DNA of 64,000 nt from Cordilura impudica (Eukaryota; Arthropoda; Insecta; Diptera; Scathophagidae): NCBI GenBank assembly GCA_963682025.1, contig OY821517.1:235457749-235521748 (forward strand), read 5' to 3'. This document shows positions 43,006-54,316 of the stretch, in pieces; within the stretch, counting starts at the first letter, position 1; the number at the start of each line of letters is the position of its first letter. Made by a program: the position numbers and the translations under genes. The notes under the pieces are model-generated. The model searched no databases, was not told the origin of the DNA, and saw nothing but the letters and a program-made list of their open reading frames with translations.

Positions 43006-45782
43006 ATGGCTTTTATAGAGGGCCATGCAATATATTCTCAAGACGTATCAGAAAAGATGATAAAAATTCTTGCTAAACAGAGAAGCGGTTTAAAAATTTG
43101 TCGTATTAACGCACAAAGTCTAAAAAACAAAATTGACGAGTTTGGATTTATTTTTCAAATTTGAGGCGTTATTGTTATATGTCTGTCGGAGACTTGGTTT
43201 AATGAATCAATCAGAGATGACATGGTATCGCTGGATGGTTATAATTTATACAGATATGATAGATCTGACGGCTATTGCGGAGTGGCAATTTATGTAAAAA
43301 AAGGGTTGGTCTGTACACTAAAAATTAAAAGTGACGAAAAAATAAACCCTAACAACAAAGTAGAATATCTTTTTCTTGAAGCATGTAGTTATGGAAGAAA
43401 ATTTCTTATTGGTTGCGTCTACAGGCCAAGGAATAATATTGATCTCACACATTTTTATAAAATTTTGGGGAATATCACATCATTATATAGTGACGTTTAA
43501 TAGCTGGGGACTTTAACTCTAATCTGCAAACAGAATTATGTTTAACCATTAATATGAAATCATTTGATCTTGTTCCTGCAAATTCTCTAACGCCAACACA
43601 TTTTACATCATCCAGTAATACTTTGCTGGACCTATTTTTTGTCTCCAATGAAGAAAAAATCTTATAATATGACCAGTTGTCCGCATCGTGTTTTCCTAGG
43701 CACGATCTGATATTCCTAATTTTTGACATTCCATTTGAAACTTCTACTGAAAAAATCCAATTTCGTAACTTGCAACGTACAAACTATCTCACTCTTGAAG
43801 AAGAGTTTGTCAAAATCTACTGGGATTGCATTTATTATATGATATCGGTTAATGATCAATTGGCTTTCTTGAAACAAAACATAACAACTTTATTTAATAC
43901 AATAGTGCCGATGCAAACGAAAGAAGTAAGTTACCGCCAGAAACCTTGGTTCACGGCTGAAATAAAGCATCTCATAGCAGATCGTGATCATGCGTACTCT
44001 CGCTGGAAGCCCTTTAAAACTGATGATCTATATAACACTTATCGAAACGCAAAAAAAGTTGTTACCAAAACCATAAGAAACGTAAAGTATAAATTTTCAA
44101 ATTCAATTTCTACAAAAAATAAATGGAAAACCATTAAAGAAATTGGAATAGTTAATAGTAAATATAATCATGTTAATATCATATCAGATCCAGATGTTAT
44201 AAATAAAAAATTTGTTAATATACCCATGTATCAAGTGGACCATAGTTATTATATTAACTATCATGCTGCCAATCTTCCGCATAGCCTATTCAATTTCGAA
44301 TATGTCAGTCCGTTTGATGTACTCAAAAGCTGTCTATCCATAAAATCAAACGCTACATGCATTGATGGTATCCAGCCCACTTTTATAAAAATTATTCTCC
44401 CGTCACTACTACCAATAATTACAAATATATTTAATAAAATAATTATGACAAGAACTTATCCACTAAGATGGAGGCAGGCTAAAATTCTTCCAATACCAAA
44501 GTCGCCAACTGAGTATCGGACCATAGCCATATTGCCATATCTATCAAAAGCATTTGAAAAACTTCTACATTTACAGATAACTAATTACATTAATCATCAT
44601 AATTTGTTGACCGATAAACAATCTGGATTTCGAGCCAAACATAGTTGCATTACTGCTCTTACCGATGTAGCCGAAGATCTCAGAAAGGAAATTGACGATG
44701 TTTGTGTTGCAATATTGGTGTTGTTGGATCATTCAAAGGCTTTTGATACCATTGACCATACCATATTGATTCAAAAATTAGAAAAAATCATGAATTTTAC
44801 CTCAACATTTACCAAATTAATTGAGTCATATCTAAAGGATCGAGTGCAGTGTGATTAAATAAAACCATTAACAACCTCAACCTTTCTTCCCGTTATCAGG
44901 GGTATTCCACAGGGCTCCATTCTCGGTCCTCTCCCCTTTTCCATCTATGCAAATGATCTTCTACTGAAACATTAGAATGTATGCTGATGACGTCCAATTG
45001 TACATAAGCAATAAACAAGGAAACATTGAACAATGTACTGCGAAATTAAATGATGACCTGAGGTGTGTGAATGGTTTAAGCTTAAATCCTAAAAAATCCA
45101 TATGTATCGTTATACATAAAAGGACCAAAAAAATTATTGAAAGTCCCATTGTTTGTATTAACAACCAGCAAATTGAAATGGTTAATAAAGCAAAAAATCT
45201 TGGTATCATATTTAGTAACACTCTCACCTGGTCAGATCACGTAATAGCTGCCTGTGGCAAAACATACGGGATGCTCAGAATATTTTGGCCTACGCAATGT
45301 TACGCACCAATAAAAATAAGGTTACTGCTTGCAAAACGTATCTGATTCCTACTCTTACCTACGGATGTGAGATTTTTGCAAGTTGTGATAGCGCTAGCAA
45401 ATCAAAATTAAACGTTACTTATAACAACATTGCAAGATATGTTTATGATCCCAGTAATTGTAGAACTAATGGAGATTACCTCAATATAACTCCTTACTGT
45501 AAGAGAATATTTGGTGTGTTGTTCGAAGACCTGCTAAAAATAAGAACTTTAATATTTCTTCATAAAATTATAATAACCCGGGAACCATGTCATCTTTTTA
45601 ATCGTTTGAGATTTAGTCAAATCAGAAGAAATAGAAATTTAGTTCAATTTAGTCATCGTACATTGATATCCGAATGGCAATTTTTTATATCTGCAATACG
45701 TCTTTGGAATATTATTCCTCCAACAATTAAAGAAACCAGCAGCGCGTTAGAATTTAAAAAATTATTTGAATTTTATTCATAG
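43006..45782 (+). pseudogene. LINE ORF2: endonuclease and reverse transcriptase
   Basis: Starts ATG at 43006. The endonuclease has INAQSLKNKIDE, a TGA at 43162-43164, CLSETWFN, GCVYRPRNN, GDFNSN after another break and a SASCFPRHD end motif. RT is open at 43677-44858 with FRAKHSC, LLDHSKAFDTIDH (motif A), RGIPQGSILGPL and, after a stop, YADDVQLYI (motif C, about 44980). The C-terminal domain continues at 45285-45782. At least five stops or frameshifts. The two-domain AP-endonuclease/RT layout with an RRM-like ORF1 fits CR1/L2/jockey clades; I cannot fix the clade. Confidence 0.85.
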
Positions 45783-46010
45783 ATAACTTTTTTTCAATAG
45801 AATATGTTTTATTACAATAGAGTATTTGTTTATAAATTGCTAACAACATTATGTTTTTTGCAAAATAGTTAAAAATTTTATTTTGTATGTAATTGTTATT
45901 TTACTTGTTAATTTACATTAAACACCATAAGATTTCTAACTTTTAAGACAAATGTTTTGTTGTAGAAGTTACAAAATAAATAAATAAGTAAATAAATAAA
46001 AAAGCAGCTG
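45783..46010 (+). repeat. LINE 3' untranslated tail
   Basis: A/T-rich 3' end finishing in an (AAATA)n-type repeat at about 45974-46000. Confidence 0.7.
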
Positions 46011-46625
46011 AAAAATCATTTATATAAAATACGGTTCGCATGGATTCACATGGTCATTCATCCCGCCATATGCACCCCACATGGGTGGCCTCTGGGAGGC
46101 TGCCGTCAATCTAACATTTTCTTTTGAAGAACTTGCAACACTACTTGTTCGAATCGAAGTGGTGCTGAATTCGCGACCATTGTCACCACAAACCATTCCA
46201 AGGAACTTCTCCCTTTGACTCCAGGACATCTCCTGAGAGTTGCTCCCCTTATAGCTCCTCCTGAGGATTCAGGTGAACCCCGTCCAAACACTGTTAGCTT
46301 CCTTAAGCGATGGGACCGTCTAAAAGCTTTACAGCATATATTTGCACGTAGCTGGAAAAATGAGTACATAGTTGAGTTACAGGGAAGATTCCAATGGAAT
46401 AAGGAACGACACAACATTAAAGTTAACAATTTCGTTATTGTTAAGGATGATTTGTTACCGCCAACCGAGTGGGGTCTTGGGCACATCACGAAAGTTATCC
46501 ACAGCAAAGATAATGATGTCCGAGTACCGGAAATAAAAACCCAAAATGGCACCATCACTTGCTCGATCGTAAAACTTTGCATCTTACCATCTACCAATAG
46601 CCCCAGTCACTCGATCCCCACTTAA
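46011..46625 (+). pseudogene. pol: Bel/Pao integrase of G, C-terminal part
   Basis: After the LINE comes [19 protein letters not shown], whose glutamate completes the core. About 60-70 residues with the second aspartate are missing. [17 protein letters not shown]-x-VAP, RWDRLKALQHIFARSWKNEY and W-x-LGHITKVIHSKDN follow; the part from 46215 is open to TAA at 46623. Confidence 0.85.
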
Positions 46626-46750
46626 TTGTAAAAGTAATTTATCACACAAAAAGAGCTATCAACCAGATTAAAAAAAGGGAGAAGGATAAATCCAAGAGTC
46701 GTATAAATAGAGAAAGTCGTTTAACAAAATGGTAATTACATGATACATAT

Positions 46751-46772
46751 ACTTTTCTTTCTTTTCCTTTAG
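46751..46772 (+). promoter_or_regulatory. Splice acceptor before the G accessory ORF
   Basis: An uninterrupted pyrimidine tract of about 20 bases ends in TAG at 46772, eight bases before an ATG. It suggests a spliced subgenomic RNA for the downstream ORF (inference). Confidence 0.6.
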
Positions 46773-46779
46773 TATCATC

Positions 46780-47883
46780 ATGAACCGTTATCACCTGTGC
46801 TTGCGCAATCACCCAGTAAAATATTGTCGCATTTTCCTGAGCCTCAGTGCAGAGAAACTTCGTGCATACATCGTACGGATAGCCCACTGCCTTAGTTGCT
46901 TTTCCCAGACGCAGAACCTCCAGTGTTGCGAGTCGCCACACCAATGTGGAACCTGGAAGGCAAAACACCACACGCTTCTTCATAATCCTCAAAATCCAAA
47001 AATTAACCCTCTGTCCTCCAGTTTTGAGGAGGAAAGTGAACCCCATGCTCGAAAGGATCAGTTCAAAAGCCAATAGAAGCCACCAAAAAATATAACAAAT
47101 GCGGTCCCTACTCAAGTGGCACAAGCCATCCCTCAAGAAGAGTGCGGTAAGGCACAAGAGGGAGCTTACGAAATTCCTGGTAGAACCTACAATAATGATG
47201 ACCCTTCTCCTCTAGAGTTGCTTCAAGTGGAGATGCCAATGTTTCCGGAATTTACAAACTCATCACACATACCTCCGATTGTCTGAGTTTGCTTAATATA
47301 TAAGGGAACCCCAATGTGGGTCAACTTTTTGTCAATCCACTGAGAAATCCTTCATAGAACAACGAGTCGCCAACATCTTCCCTGACTTTCAACAATCATG
47401 GAGCCGAACGGACTACCGTATGCAATCTTCTAGGTAGCACCCACATTCATTGGAGCATCAACCGATGCCATCGCTACATGGCAGCTCCGAATCTGCGACG
47501 ACATCACTTTCCCGTTGCCGCCTCCCATAAACGAAGCCCTTCTAGGCTATCACTTCAAATCAGTGACGCCTCTAGCGCACCCCAATTTTGGCACCTGCTG
47601 TGATATTGACGGATATCTGGGACGCAGGAACCTTGCAACCATAATGGGCAAGAAAAATATACACCCATACTCTGATCTACCACGGGGAGATCTATCTAGG
47701 GAGACTGGAATGGATGCCACTGCAAGTCGCATTCTCGCCCGGGATAATGTTGAACTCTGTTCAACCACAAAGTTTGTAGAAGCGAATATACTCATCTGGT
47801 GTTATTTTGCAGCCATTCATTTTATATATCTCTATGTAATCCCGACCATTTTAAGTTTTGATATTTTGTATTTATGTTTTTAG
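46780..47883 (+). pseudogene. Zinc-knuckle/protease-like accessory ORF of Bel element G
   Basis: ATG at 46780. The first 70 residues have CLRNHPVKYC, then CLSCFSQTQ and C-x-C ligands ending in KAKHHTLLH, a pattern found at the Gag C-terminus of Bel elements. A TAG at 47074-47076, further stops and a second open part at 47515-47883 follow. The latter includes LLGYHFKSVTPLAHPNFG and a DIDGYLG segment resembling the end of Bel protease (LADP-x-F...DLLLGAD). So a Gag-protease-like module lies 3' of Pol, where envelope genes sit in other elements. The last 30 residues are hydrophobic. Function unknown. Confidence 0.55.
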
Positions 47884-48660
47884 AGAAATAAATAAATTAT
47901 TTGACTCAATTAATTTTAAACTCATGGATACAAAGATTTCACATTTTTTTACATTTTGTTTTAAATTTTCAAAATATAAAATGTAATATTTTAACACAAG
48001 AAAATATATTGAAAATTTTCCCACATTCATCGTGAACCCAACTATGTGCCCTTTTAGTCATTTGTATTGACATTCATACAAAACCTACACAAACCTATTC
48101 AATATCGGTATTGTGTTATGTCCATGGATTTTGATCAGTGTAATACAACTAACACATGCTCATAAACACTACTACTAACTCATTTCTCTCGATGGCCACC
48201 ACTGAACTAAATACAAAGTGAATTTATATTTCACTGCAAGAAAAAAATTGTTTTTATAATTACCACAATTCGTAACAAGTCAGCATATTATATTATTTTC
48301 AAATATTTCTATTTTACTTATATTTTTATTTTATTTTTCGTTTTATTTACGTTTTCAATATATATATTTTAAATTGTAACATATTAACAGTATATTCAAA
48401 CTTATTAAAATAAATGAATTTATAAAAATATCTAACACCAATATTTTATTTTAGAATATTTGCATAGACATTTTAGAAGCGGGTTTTACACGTTAATCGA
48501 ACTTTGTATCAAAATGATACATTTCGTTTATGTGGCACCATAATTTTATTTCAAAAAATGTTAGTTAGATGTCATATATATTGAGACTTTGTTAACACTG
48601 TTATTGTCGTTATTTGAAGCAACATTAAAAAATTCTAAGTAGGCTATGAGAAATTCAAAA
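47884..48660. other. A/T-rich DNA without a gene
   Basis: No ORF or repeat family recognised. Could include the unrecognised 3' LTR of element G. A GTATC-x6-GATAC-like palindrome occurs at about 48507-48522. Confidence 0.4.
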
Positions 48661-48826
48661 AATCATAATTCTGGCTACGTATTATTTTTGATACATGCGG
48701 TATTTTAAAAGTGTCTGTGCTGTTCTACATGTCATTCGAGACGAGGTATTCAGTTCTTTTGCAAAATTTTTCTTGTTATTCTGTGGCGGAATATTTTGTT
48801 TTTTTTTTTTTTTTGAAAATATCAAC

Positions 48827-49701
48827 ATGAAAATTATTGTGCTTTTTTTAAATAATGTCTTATCCGCGGTATTTGATTTGGAAGAACTTGTGAATGATGT
48901 GTTGGATGTGAGTGATGGGGATCAAGATATTTCTGATCCCGATGTTTCCCATCCTGAAGAAGAAGAGGAGAGCAGCTCATGTTCAGATAGTGGTGACAGC
49001 AATAACACACATGGTGAACCGTTTTATATTGCTAAAGATGGTATTATTTGGCATAGCAAACCTTACCCCATTAGTCGAATAGGAGGAGAAAATATTATCA
49101 ATTTGCGACCAAGTCAGTAGTGATTGTTTATTGAAAATTCGTATTAGGTGTAACACGATTTGCATCAAGCCGCGTGAACAGCATTCTTACTCTTTTTCAC
49201 AACACAACTAACGAAAATTGTATTTGATAACTCCAACAAATGCGGAAAGCAAATACATGGTGCCAATCACATTGAAATTTATAAGGAATTACTTCATGCT
49301 TATCTGGAAGTATTATTATTGGCCGGAGTGTACAAGCAAGTAGCATTACATATAAAATTTTAGAAAAATGTATAATTTTACGCTTAACAGATCCATAAAT
49401 GAGACTACGAGATTTGTTAGATGAATATTACGGGCGGTCAATATTTCCCTCAATCATGTCTGAAAGAACATTTTTATATATACGAAAAATCATTCGCTTT
49501 GATGATGTTCTAACCAGACGTGTCCAGAGAAGTGATGACAAATTCGCGCCTATTAGAAACGTTTGGGATAAATGGTCTGAAATACTTTCAACTTTCTGTA
49601 ATCCTAATGACACTGTTATTCCATCGAAACCGAAGAGATATGGTATGAAATTTTGGCTATTGGCTAATTCACGATCTTGCTATTTATGGAAAGTATAGCC
49701 A
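48827..49701 (+). pseudogene. piggyBac transposase, N-terminal part
   Basis: An acidic N-terminus (DLEELVNDVLDVSDGD, then a Glu/Ser/Asp-rich run) is typical. A stop at 49118-49120 and more stops up to 49380 follow. The open part at 49399-49698 has RLRDLLDEYYGRSIFPSIMS, IRFDD and DDKFAPIRNVWDKW, then KPKRYGMKFWLLA. The segment with the first catalytic aspartate (D-E-Q-L...GR) between CNPNDTV and KPKRYG is deleted, so this copy lost catalysis before or besides the insertion. Confidence 0.85.
49696..49701. repeat. Target duplication TAGCCA of the long-TIR element, left
   Basis: TAGCCA precedes the left end and recurs at 52984-52989. Removing the insert plus one copy restores the piggyBac order (CYLWK...YLG). 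Confidence 0.9.
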
Positions 49702-50176
49702 TTAGGCCGGGTCGATTTGTGGGGAGGCCAAAAAATCGCCCATTGCTCAGTGAAAATCGTATTCTAGGGATCAAAATAAGAAACTTTGCCGAAGGAACCA
49801 TATCTCTAAAACAAATTCTGATGTCCCAGAATTTGGGTCGAACTTTTGGGTAGGGGCAAATTTTGAAAAAATCCCACTTTGACCCATTTAGAGTGCTCCA
49901 ATCGAGTCCAAATGTATGACCGACCCCCACTAACTTTAGAGGCCCGACCCACCCATGCCAGTGGCACACTCCCAGGAACTCTTCTGTGGGGTTCCCCATA
50001 TAAACATTTCAAAAAATCGCCAGTTTTGGCACTTTACATGAAAAAATCAGCGAAATGCCTATGTTTTTTTTTCTTTTTGGAGTTTATTGTTCTCTTTAGA
50101 AATTTATTTAGTCAGAACATATGTAAATAAAAAAATGAATTTAACTTAGTACTAGAAAAGAAATTAAAAAAATTTA
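49702..50176 (+). repeat. Left long terminal inverted repeat
   Basis: Pairs with the complement of 52484-52983. Highly similar over most of its length, for example GGTTCCTTCGGCAAAG and CGATTTTTTGAAATG segments. The right copy has an extra A/T repeat of about 60 bp near 52565-52625. Confidence 0.92.
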
Positions 50177-50189
50177 TTAGAAATTAGCG

Positions 50190-50612
50190 TTCTTTACAAC
50201 CCTTTTAAAGCCAAGGCATCACTGTAATGCATTTGCATGTCGTAAACTTAGTTGTGTGGGTTTTTTATTCAACCCTTTTAAAAAATGAGCGTATCACTGT
50301 GACACAATTGCAGGTCGTAAAATTGCTTGTGTGGGTTTTTTAAGCCACCACAAGACACAGCTGTATGTCGTAAACTTACTTGTGTAGTTTTTTTAAAGCA
50401 CCTACTTAAGAAATGAGGGTTGTTTTAGAACCCTTTTTATGGGTTTTTATGGCACCTTCTTAAGAAATGCGTGTTTTTTGCAACCATTTTAACAATTAAG
50501 GTATCACTGTAATGCACCGCAACCCTTTTAAAAAATGAACGTATCACTGTGACACAATTGCAGGTCGTAAAATTGCTTGTGTGGGTTTTTAAGCCACTAC
50601 AAGACACATCAG
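50190..50612 (+). repeat. Subterminal direct repeats of the long-TIR element
   Basis: A ~90-bp unit at about 50271-50362 recurs almost unchanged at about 50519-50608 (GTATCACTGTGACACAATTG, then TGCTTGTGTGGGTTTTT). Diverged copies fill the space between. Non-coding; may bind the transposase or be a promoter array (inference). Confidence 0.8.
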
Positions 50613-50796
50613 GTAGAATTGAAATTACCATTTCATTCTTATTACCTCGTCTCGTAGACTATATATAACGCAACAGTTTTTGTGAATGTATTAAGTCGTT
50701 GTGAAGAACTCAAAGTGTGAAGTGCTAATTTCAGATAAAAAAATATTTAAAAAAAAATAATAAGTTAAGTGACCATTCCAAATCAAAAAGTTTACA

Positions 50797-52429
50797 ATGA
50801 ATCCACCATCATCTACACCGCAAGATGAAGCAACAACAACTATCGAAAACCCAATGAGTCATATACCCAAGCATGATGTTACTGTTTTTGGTGTGTCTAC
50901 TGATTTGACTGATCTTAATTTACCAACCCATCTGGATATCTTGAGATATTATTTTTACTTAAGCGAACGTGCTAAAACAGAACAAAAAAAGTTTTCCTAT
51001 AAATCATTCACTATCCAAGTACAAGATAAGTTGATTGGAATTTGGGAAAAACTTGGTATGGAAATAATGCTGAAAAAAAGTGTATGTAATAAATTGGATA
51101 GATTGCTTGACAAATATCAAGACCAAATCAAGAGAAGAAACAAAACCCAACAATTAACAGAGTATGTAAAATCTCTGGAAAAAATTTTTTACATTGGAAC
51201 ATGTAAACGCGATTTGAAGGCAGCTCCATGTGCATGCGGCTTGGTTCCCGAACGCCTCAAAGAGTTTATGCACGATCAACATAATCAGAGAAGACTTACA
51301 ATGGATGCATTTGTGATGTAAATTGAAGAGCAAGGAGCAACGTGTATGTCATCAATGCCAACATACCAAGATCCCGATGATTCAACATTCGCACCGCCAC
51401 CGGTTCAAGAAGATATGGATAGAAACACAAGTTCACAATACACAGAGAGAAACGATTGTTTTAACTTTGCCTTGGTATGTGACAGATTTGGTGTGCCTGA
51501 TAGAGTAGCATCAGCATTGGGAACCGCTCGTTTTCAAGATTTTAAAATTAAAGATAAGCACGGGAAACCTCTCATCATGGATAAATCGAAAGATCGCAGA
51601 GAAAAAGAGAAATGCAGACAAGAAGTGCTTCGCAAACGGTTAGATGATACCAATTTGTTAGCGTTTTCATTCGATGGCAGAAAAGATGATGAGAAGTATC
51701 ATACTAGGATGGTAAGAGAACCTCATCTTGTTATTTTGAGAGAACCCAATTCTGAATTGATTGGTTACGTAAGACTGGAACATGAAACCTCTGAATACAA
51801 AACAACCAAATTAAATAATTTTTTCAACGATAAAAATATATCACTGGATGCATTAATTGGAATATGCACTGACGGTGAGCCAACAAGCACTGGCCCACAG
51901 GGTGGAATTATACGACGATTCGAATTGCTGTTAAAAAGACCATTGCATTGGTTCGTTTGCCTTCTACACTTCAACGAACTTCCGTTTCGGCATTTGTTTG
52001 AAGCTTTGGATAAATCAACCAGCACTGGACCGAGATCGGCAACCGGAAAACTGAGCCGTCAAATCGAAACTTGTGAAACTCTTCCGGTAAGTTATTGCTA
52101 TCACTCATTTATTATAATTGTCAACCATTATTAATTATTTTATTATTATATATTTTCAGGTGGTGGACGGCTTCCAGAAAATTGAGTTGCAAAATATGCC
52201 CCCTGCTCCAGAAAAAATTGAATTTTCCACCGATTCGAAGTACTTATACGACATGGCCCATGCAATTTCTAGCGGCGTGGTTTCGGTGGATCTGGCTAAC
52301 ATCAAACCAGGGAAAATTGTACATTCTCGGTGGCTCACCAAGGCCGCTAGATTATTTCGATTATATGTGACAACTGGAAATCCAGATGCAAATTTAAGAA
52401 TTCTGGATGAATTCATAATAATTAATTAG
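50797..52429 (+). pseudogene. Transposase-like gene of the long-TIR element, one intron, one internal stop
   Basis: ATG at 50797. Codon 175 is TAA (51319-51321); the same frame then runs open to 52086. A canonical 73-bp intron (GTAAGT at 52087, TTTTCAG ending 52159) joins it to 52160-52429. The whole frame is about 520 codons. The first half has a charged helix and a CACGL Cys motif. The second half has LAFSFDGRKDD, GICTDGEPTSTGPQGGIIR, RPLHWFVCLLHFNELPFRHLF, STDSKYLYDMAHAISSG and HSRWLTKAARLFRLYV. The spaced aspartates suggest a DDE-type nuclease. I recall similar uncharacterised multi-copy proteins from arthropods and Hydra. The C-terminus looks short. Confidence 0.75.
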
Positions 52430-52483
52430 AGAGCCGTGCGAAATTGCCCAGACTTGAAAGTAAAAAAGACTTCAAACAATAAT

Positions 52484-52983
52484 TTTTTTTAGTTTCTTTT
52501 CTATAACTAACTTTAATTAATTTTTTCATTTACATATGTTCTGACTAAATAAATTTCTTAAGAGCAAAAATAGATATTATTATAAATAAATAATAAATAT
52601 TATTATAAATAAATAAATAAAAATAAAGAAAAAAACATAGGCATTTCGCTGATTTTTTCATGTAAAGTGCCAAAACTGGCGATTTTTTGAAATGTTTGTA
52701 TGGGGAACCCCACAGCGGAGTTCCAGGGGGAGTGCCACTGGCAAGGGTGGGCGGTCCTCCAAAGTTAGTGGGGGTCGGTCATACATTTGGACTCGATTGG
52801 AGCACTCTAAATGGGTCAAAGTGGGATTTTTCAAAATTTGCCCCTACCCAAAAGTTCGACCCAAATTCTGAGACATCAGAATTCGTTTTAGAGGTATGGT
52901 TCCTTCGGCAAAGTTTCTTATTTTGATCCCTAGAATACGATTTTCACTGAGCAATGGGCGATTTTTAAATCGGCCCGCCCTAA
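52484..52983 (-). repeat. Right long terminal inverted repeat
   Basis: Inverse of 49702-50176. ORFs inside either repeat (for example 52687-52926) are shadows. Confidence 0.92.
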
Positions 52984-52989
52984 TAGCCA

Positions 52990-53790
52990 TACTTGGGATA
53001 AGATGAATCCGGAAATCCAGAGCGGAGTCAGGGAGAATCACCATGGACAACTTTTTTCATCGCACGGCCATGGTCCAAAACTTTTACAAAGAAATATGAC
53101 AATGGTTGGAAAAGTAAAAGATCCACGGTCCAAATCAACTTCCGCCTTTACCTTTGACACTACTCATGTTTCATATATAAGTCACAAAAACAGTTGCACT
53201 ATTGGCATGAACAAAATGCATCACGACCCAGACGCTGCGGAAAATTTGAAAAAGTTGTCAGAAGTAATCTCTATTTATAATTCAACAAAGGGATGACTGT
53301 TAACAAATTGGTGAGTTGCTATAGTTGCAAAAGTAAAAATTATCGATGGACTATGACAGTATTTTAAACATTATAGATATCTCCGCATTGAATGCGTATA
53401 CCATATATAGCGAAATTGATCCCAATTGGATGCAAACTCGGAAACACACAAACATAAATGTTTCCTACATGAGCTGGCAATATCATTGACAACGCCTTGT
53501 ATTAAAAAACGGCAAAATTGTCCAAGAAATGAACTATCATTGGCATTTCTCTTAAAACTATCAAACCGAATATTGCCGGCCCAAGTGATAATGAAGCTGA
53601 CCCATCTAAAAAACAGGAAGCCGATAATTCTCCGAAAAAGTACAATGCTAGATGCCCAAAATGTTAATGGGAGAAAACGAAAATAAATGGACATCTTCAT
53701 TATGCTTCTTATGTAAAAAGCTATGCTGTAACGAAAAACATGCCAAAATATATGCGTAGAATGCATAAACAGCCCTTAGAAATGTAAGAA
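52990..53790 (+). pseudogene. piggyBac transposase, C-terminal part
   Basis: RITMDNFF (aspartate), then in the open part at 53003-53296 and beyond: TFDTTHVSYISHKN, EVISIYNSTKG, the YRW region, ISALNAYTIY, FLHELAISLTTPCI and a Cys-rich zinc-like end near 53690-53760. Several frame changes occur. Confidence 0.8.
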
Positions 53791-53920
53791 TATAAAATAA
53801 TTTCCTTAAAATGCATCAACATAAATAAATATATTAAATATTTTAAACAAATTGGCTTAATAAATCAAGTATTTCCGTGCACTGTAGTACGCATCAAAAA
53901 CGATACATAGCTAGAATTAT

Positions 53921-54002
53921 GTAGTGTTCTTAAAGCCTGATCTACGGTTAATGTCTAGTGTATCCTAAAAGATACTACCACTTTTTTTCAAACAACATCT
54001 TT
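53921..54002. other. Short spacer
   Basis: No gene. Contains a TTAA and a GTATC-x6-GATAC palindrome. Confidence 0.3.
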
Positions 54003-54316
54003 TGTTGAAGAGTGTTCAACATAAAGTTAAGCCTAATTAACTTTTATTTGTTTTGGAATAAGTTTCTCACGCTCAGTTTTTTGTTTTTTGCTCCAGGAGA
54101 GTTTTTTACTTTTTATTTCTTTTTGTTTCTTTTTGGTTCCACAAGAACAAAATTTTAAGTAGATCTCAAAAGAATGATGTAATAGAATTTGAGTATATAA
54201 TATCATGAATTTTCTTTTGTAATAGTTAGTATTAAACAAACCTTTAATAAAGCAAGAAGCTTTAGTTTAAATTGAAGATTTAACGTTTTTCACTCAACAA
54301 AAATTCTATTCCAACA
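54003..54316 (+). repeat. 5' LTR of Bel element G2
   Basis: 314 bp with TGTTGAAGAGTG start and TTCCAACA end. The primer-binding site TGGTCCTTCC begins at 54319. AATAAA is at 54246. Confidence 0.75.

Larger units (their letters stand above)
42008..46000 (+). mobile_element. Non-LTR retrotransposon (CR1/L2/jockey-like) in element G
   Basis: ORF1 with coiled coil, ORF2 with AP-type endonuclease and RT, and a terminal (AAATA)n tail (about 45974-46000) lie on plus. It is inserted in the Bel integrase. AAAAATCA occurs at 42000-42007 and 46011-46018 and may be the target duplication. The 5' end sits only about 10 bp before the ORF1 ATG, so it is probably 5'-truncated. Confidence 0.85.
39615..47883 (+). 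mobile_element. Bel/Pao element G, split by a non-LTR element
   Basis: Bel-type RT, RNase H, integrase and a downstream zinc-knuckle ORF lie in order on plus. Gag and protease before RT are missing and no LTR of this copy is recognised. The integrase is interrupted from about 42008 to 46000 by a LINE. The left boundary against Transib 1 is set by the CGTCG duplication; Transib 1 may have inserted into the leader of G or just beside it. Confidence 0.8.
49702..52983 (+). mobile_element. Unclassified DNA transposon with ~475-500-bp terminal inverted repeats
   Basis: 3282 bp; termini TTAGGCCGGG (49702) and CCGCCCTAA (to 52983). Inverted similarity is followed from each end for about 475-500 bp. 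A 6-bp TAGCCA duplication flanks it. Inside are a tandem-repeat block and a spliced transposase-like gene. I cannot assign it to a superfamily from its motifs; the long TIRs and 6-bp duplication exclude hAT, piggyBac, mariner and Transib. Confidence 0.9.
48665..53920 (+). mobile_element. piggyBac element, split and dead
   Basis: Transposase fragments at 48827-49701 and 52990-53790 join into one piggyBac protein when the insert at 49702-52983 is removed. Subterminal inverted repeats ATAATTCTGGCTACGTAT (48665) and its counterpart (minus strand from 53920) are about 80% identical. TTAA target sites and outer ends were not fixed; TTAA occurs near 48491 and 53951. Confidence 0.8.

Noticed and set aside
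46020..46597. Long minus-strand ORF (163 residues)
   Set aside because: Antisense shadow of the Bel integrase C-terminal part, which has clear family motifs on plus.
49664..50130. ORFs of 68-111 residues inside the long TIR, with mirror ORFs at 52687-53050
   Set aside because: They occur symmetrically in both inverted repeats and have no recognisable domain; treated as shadows.
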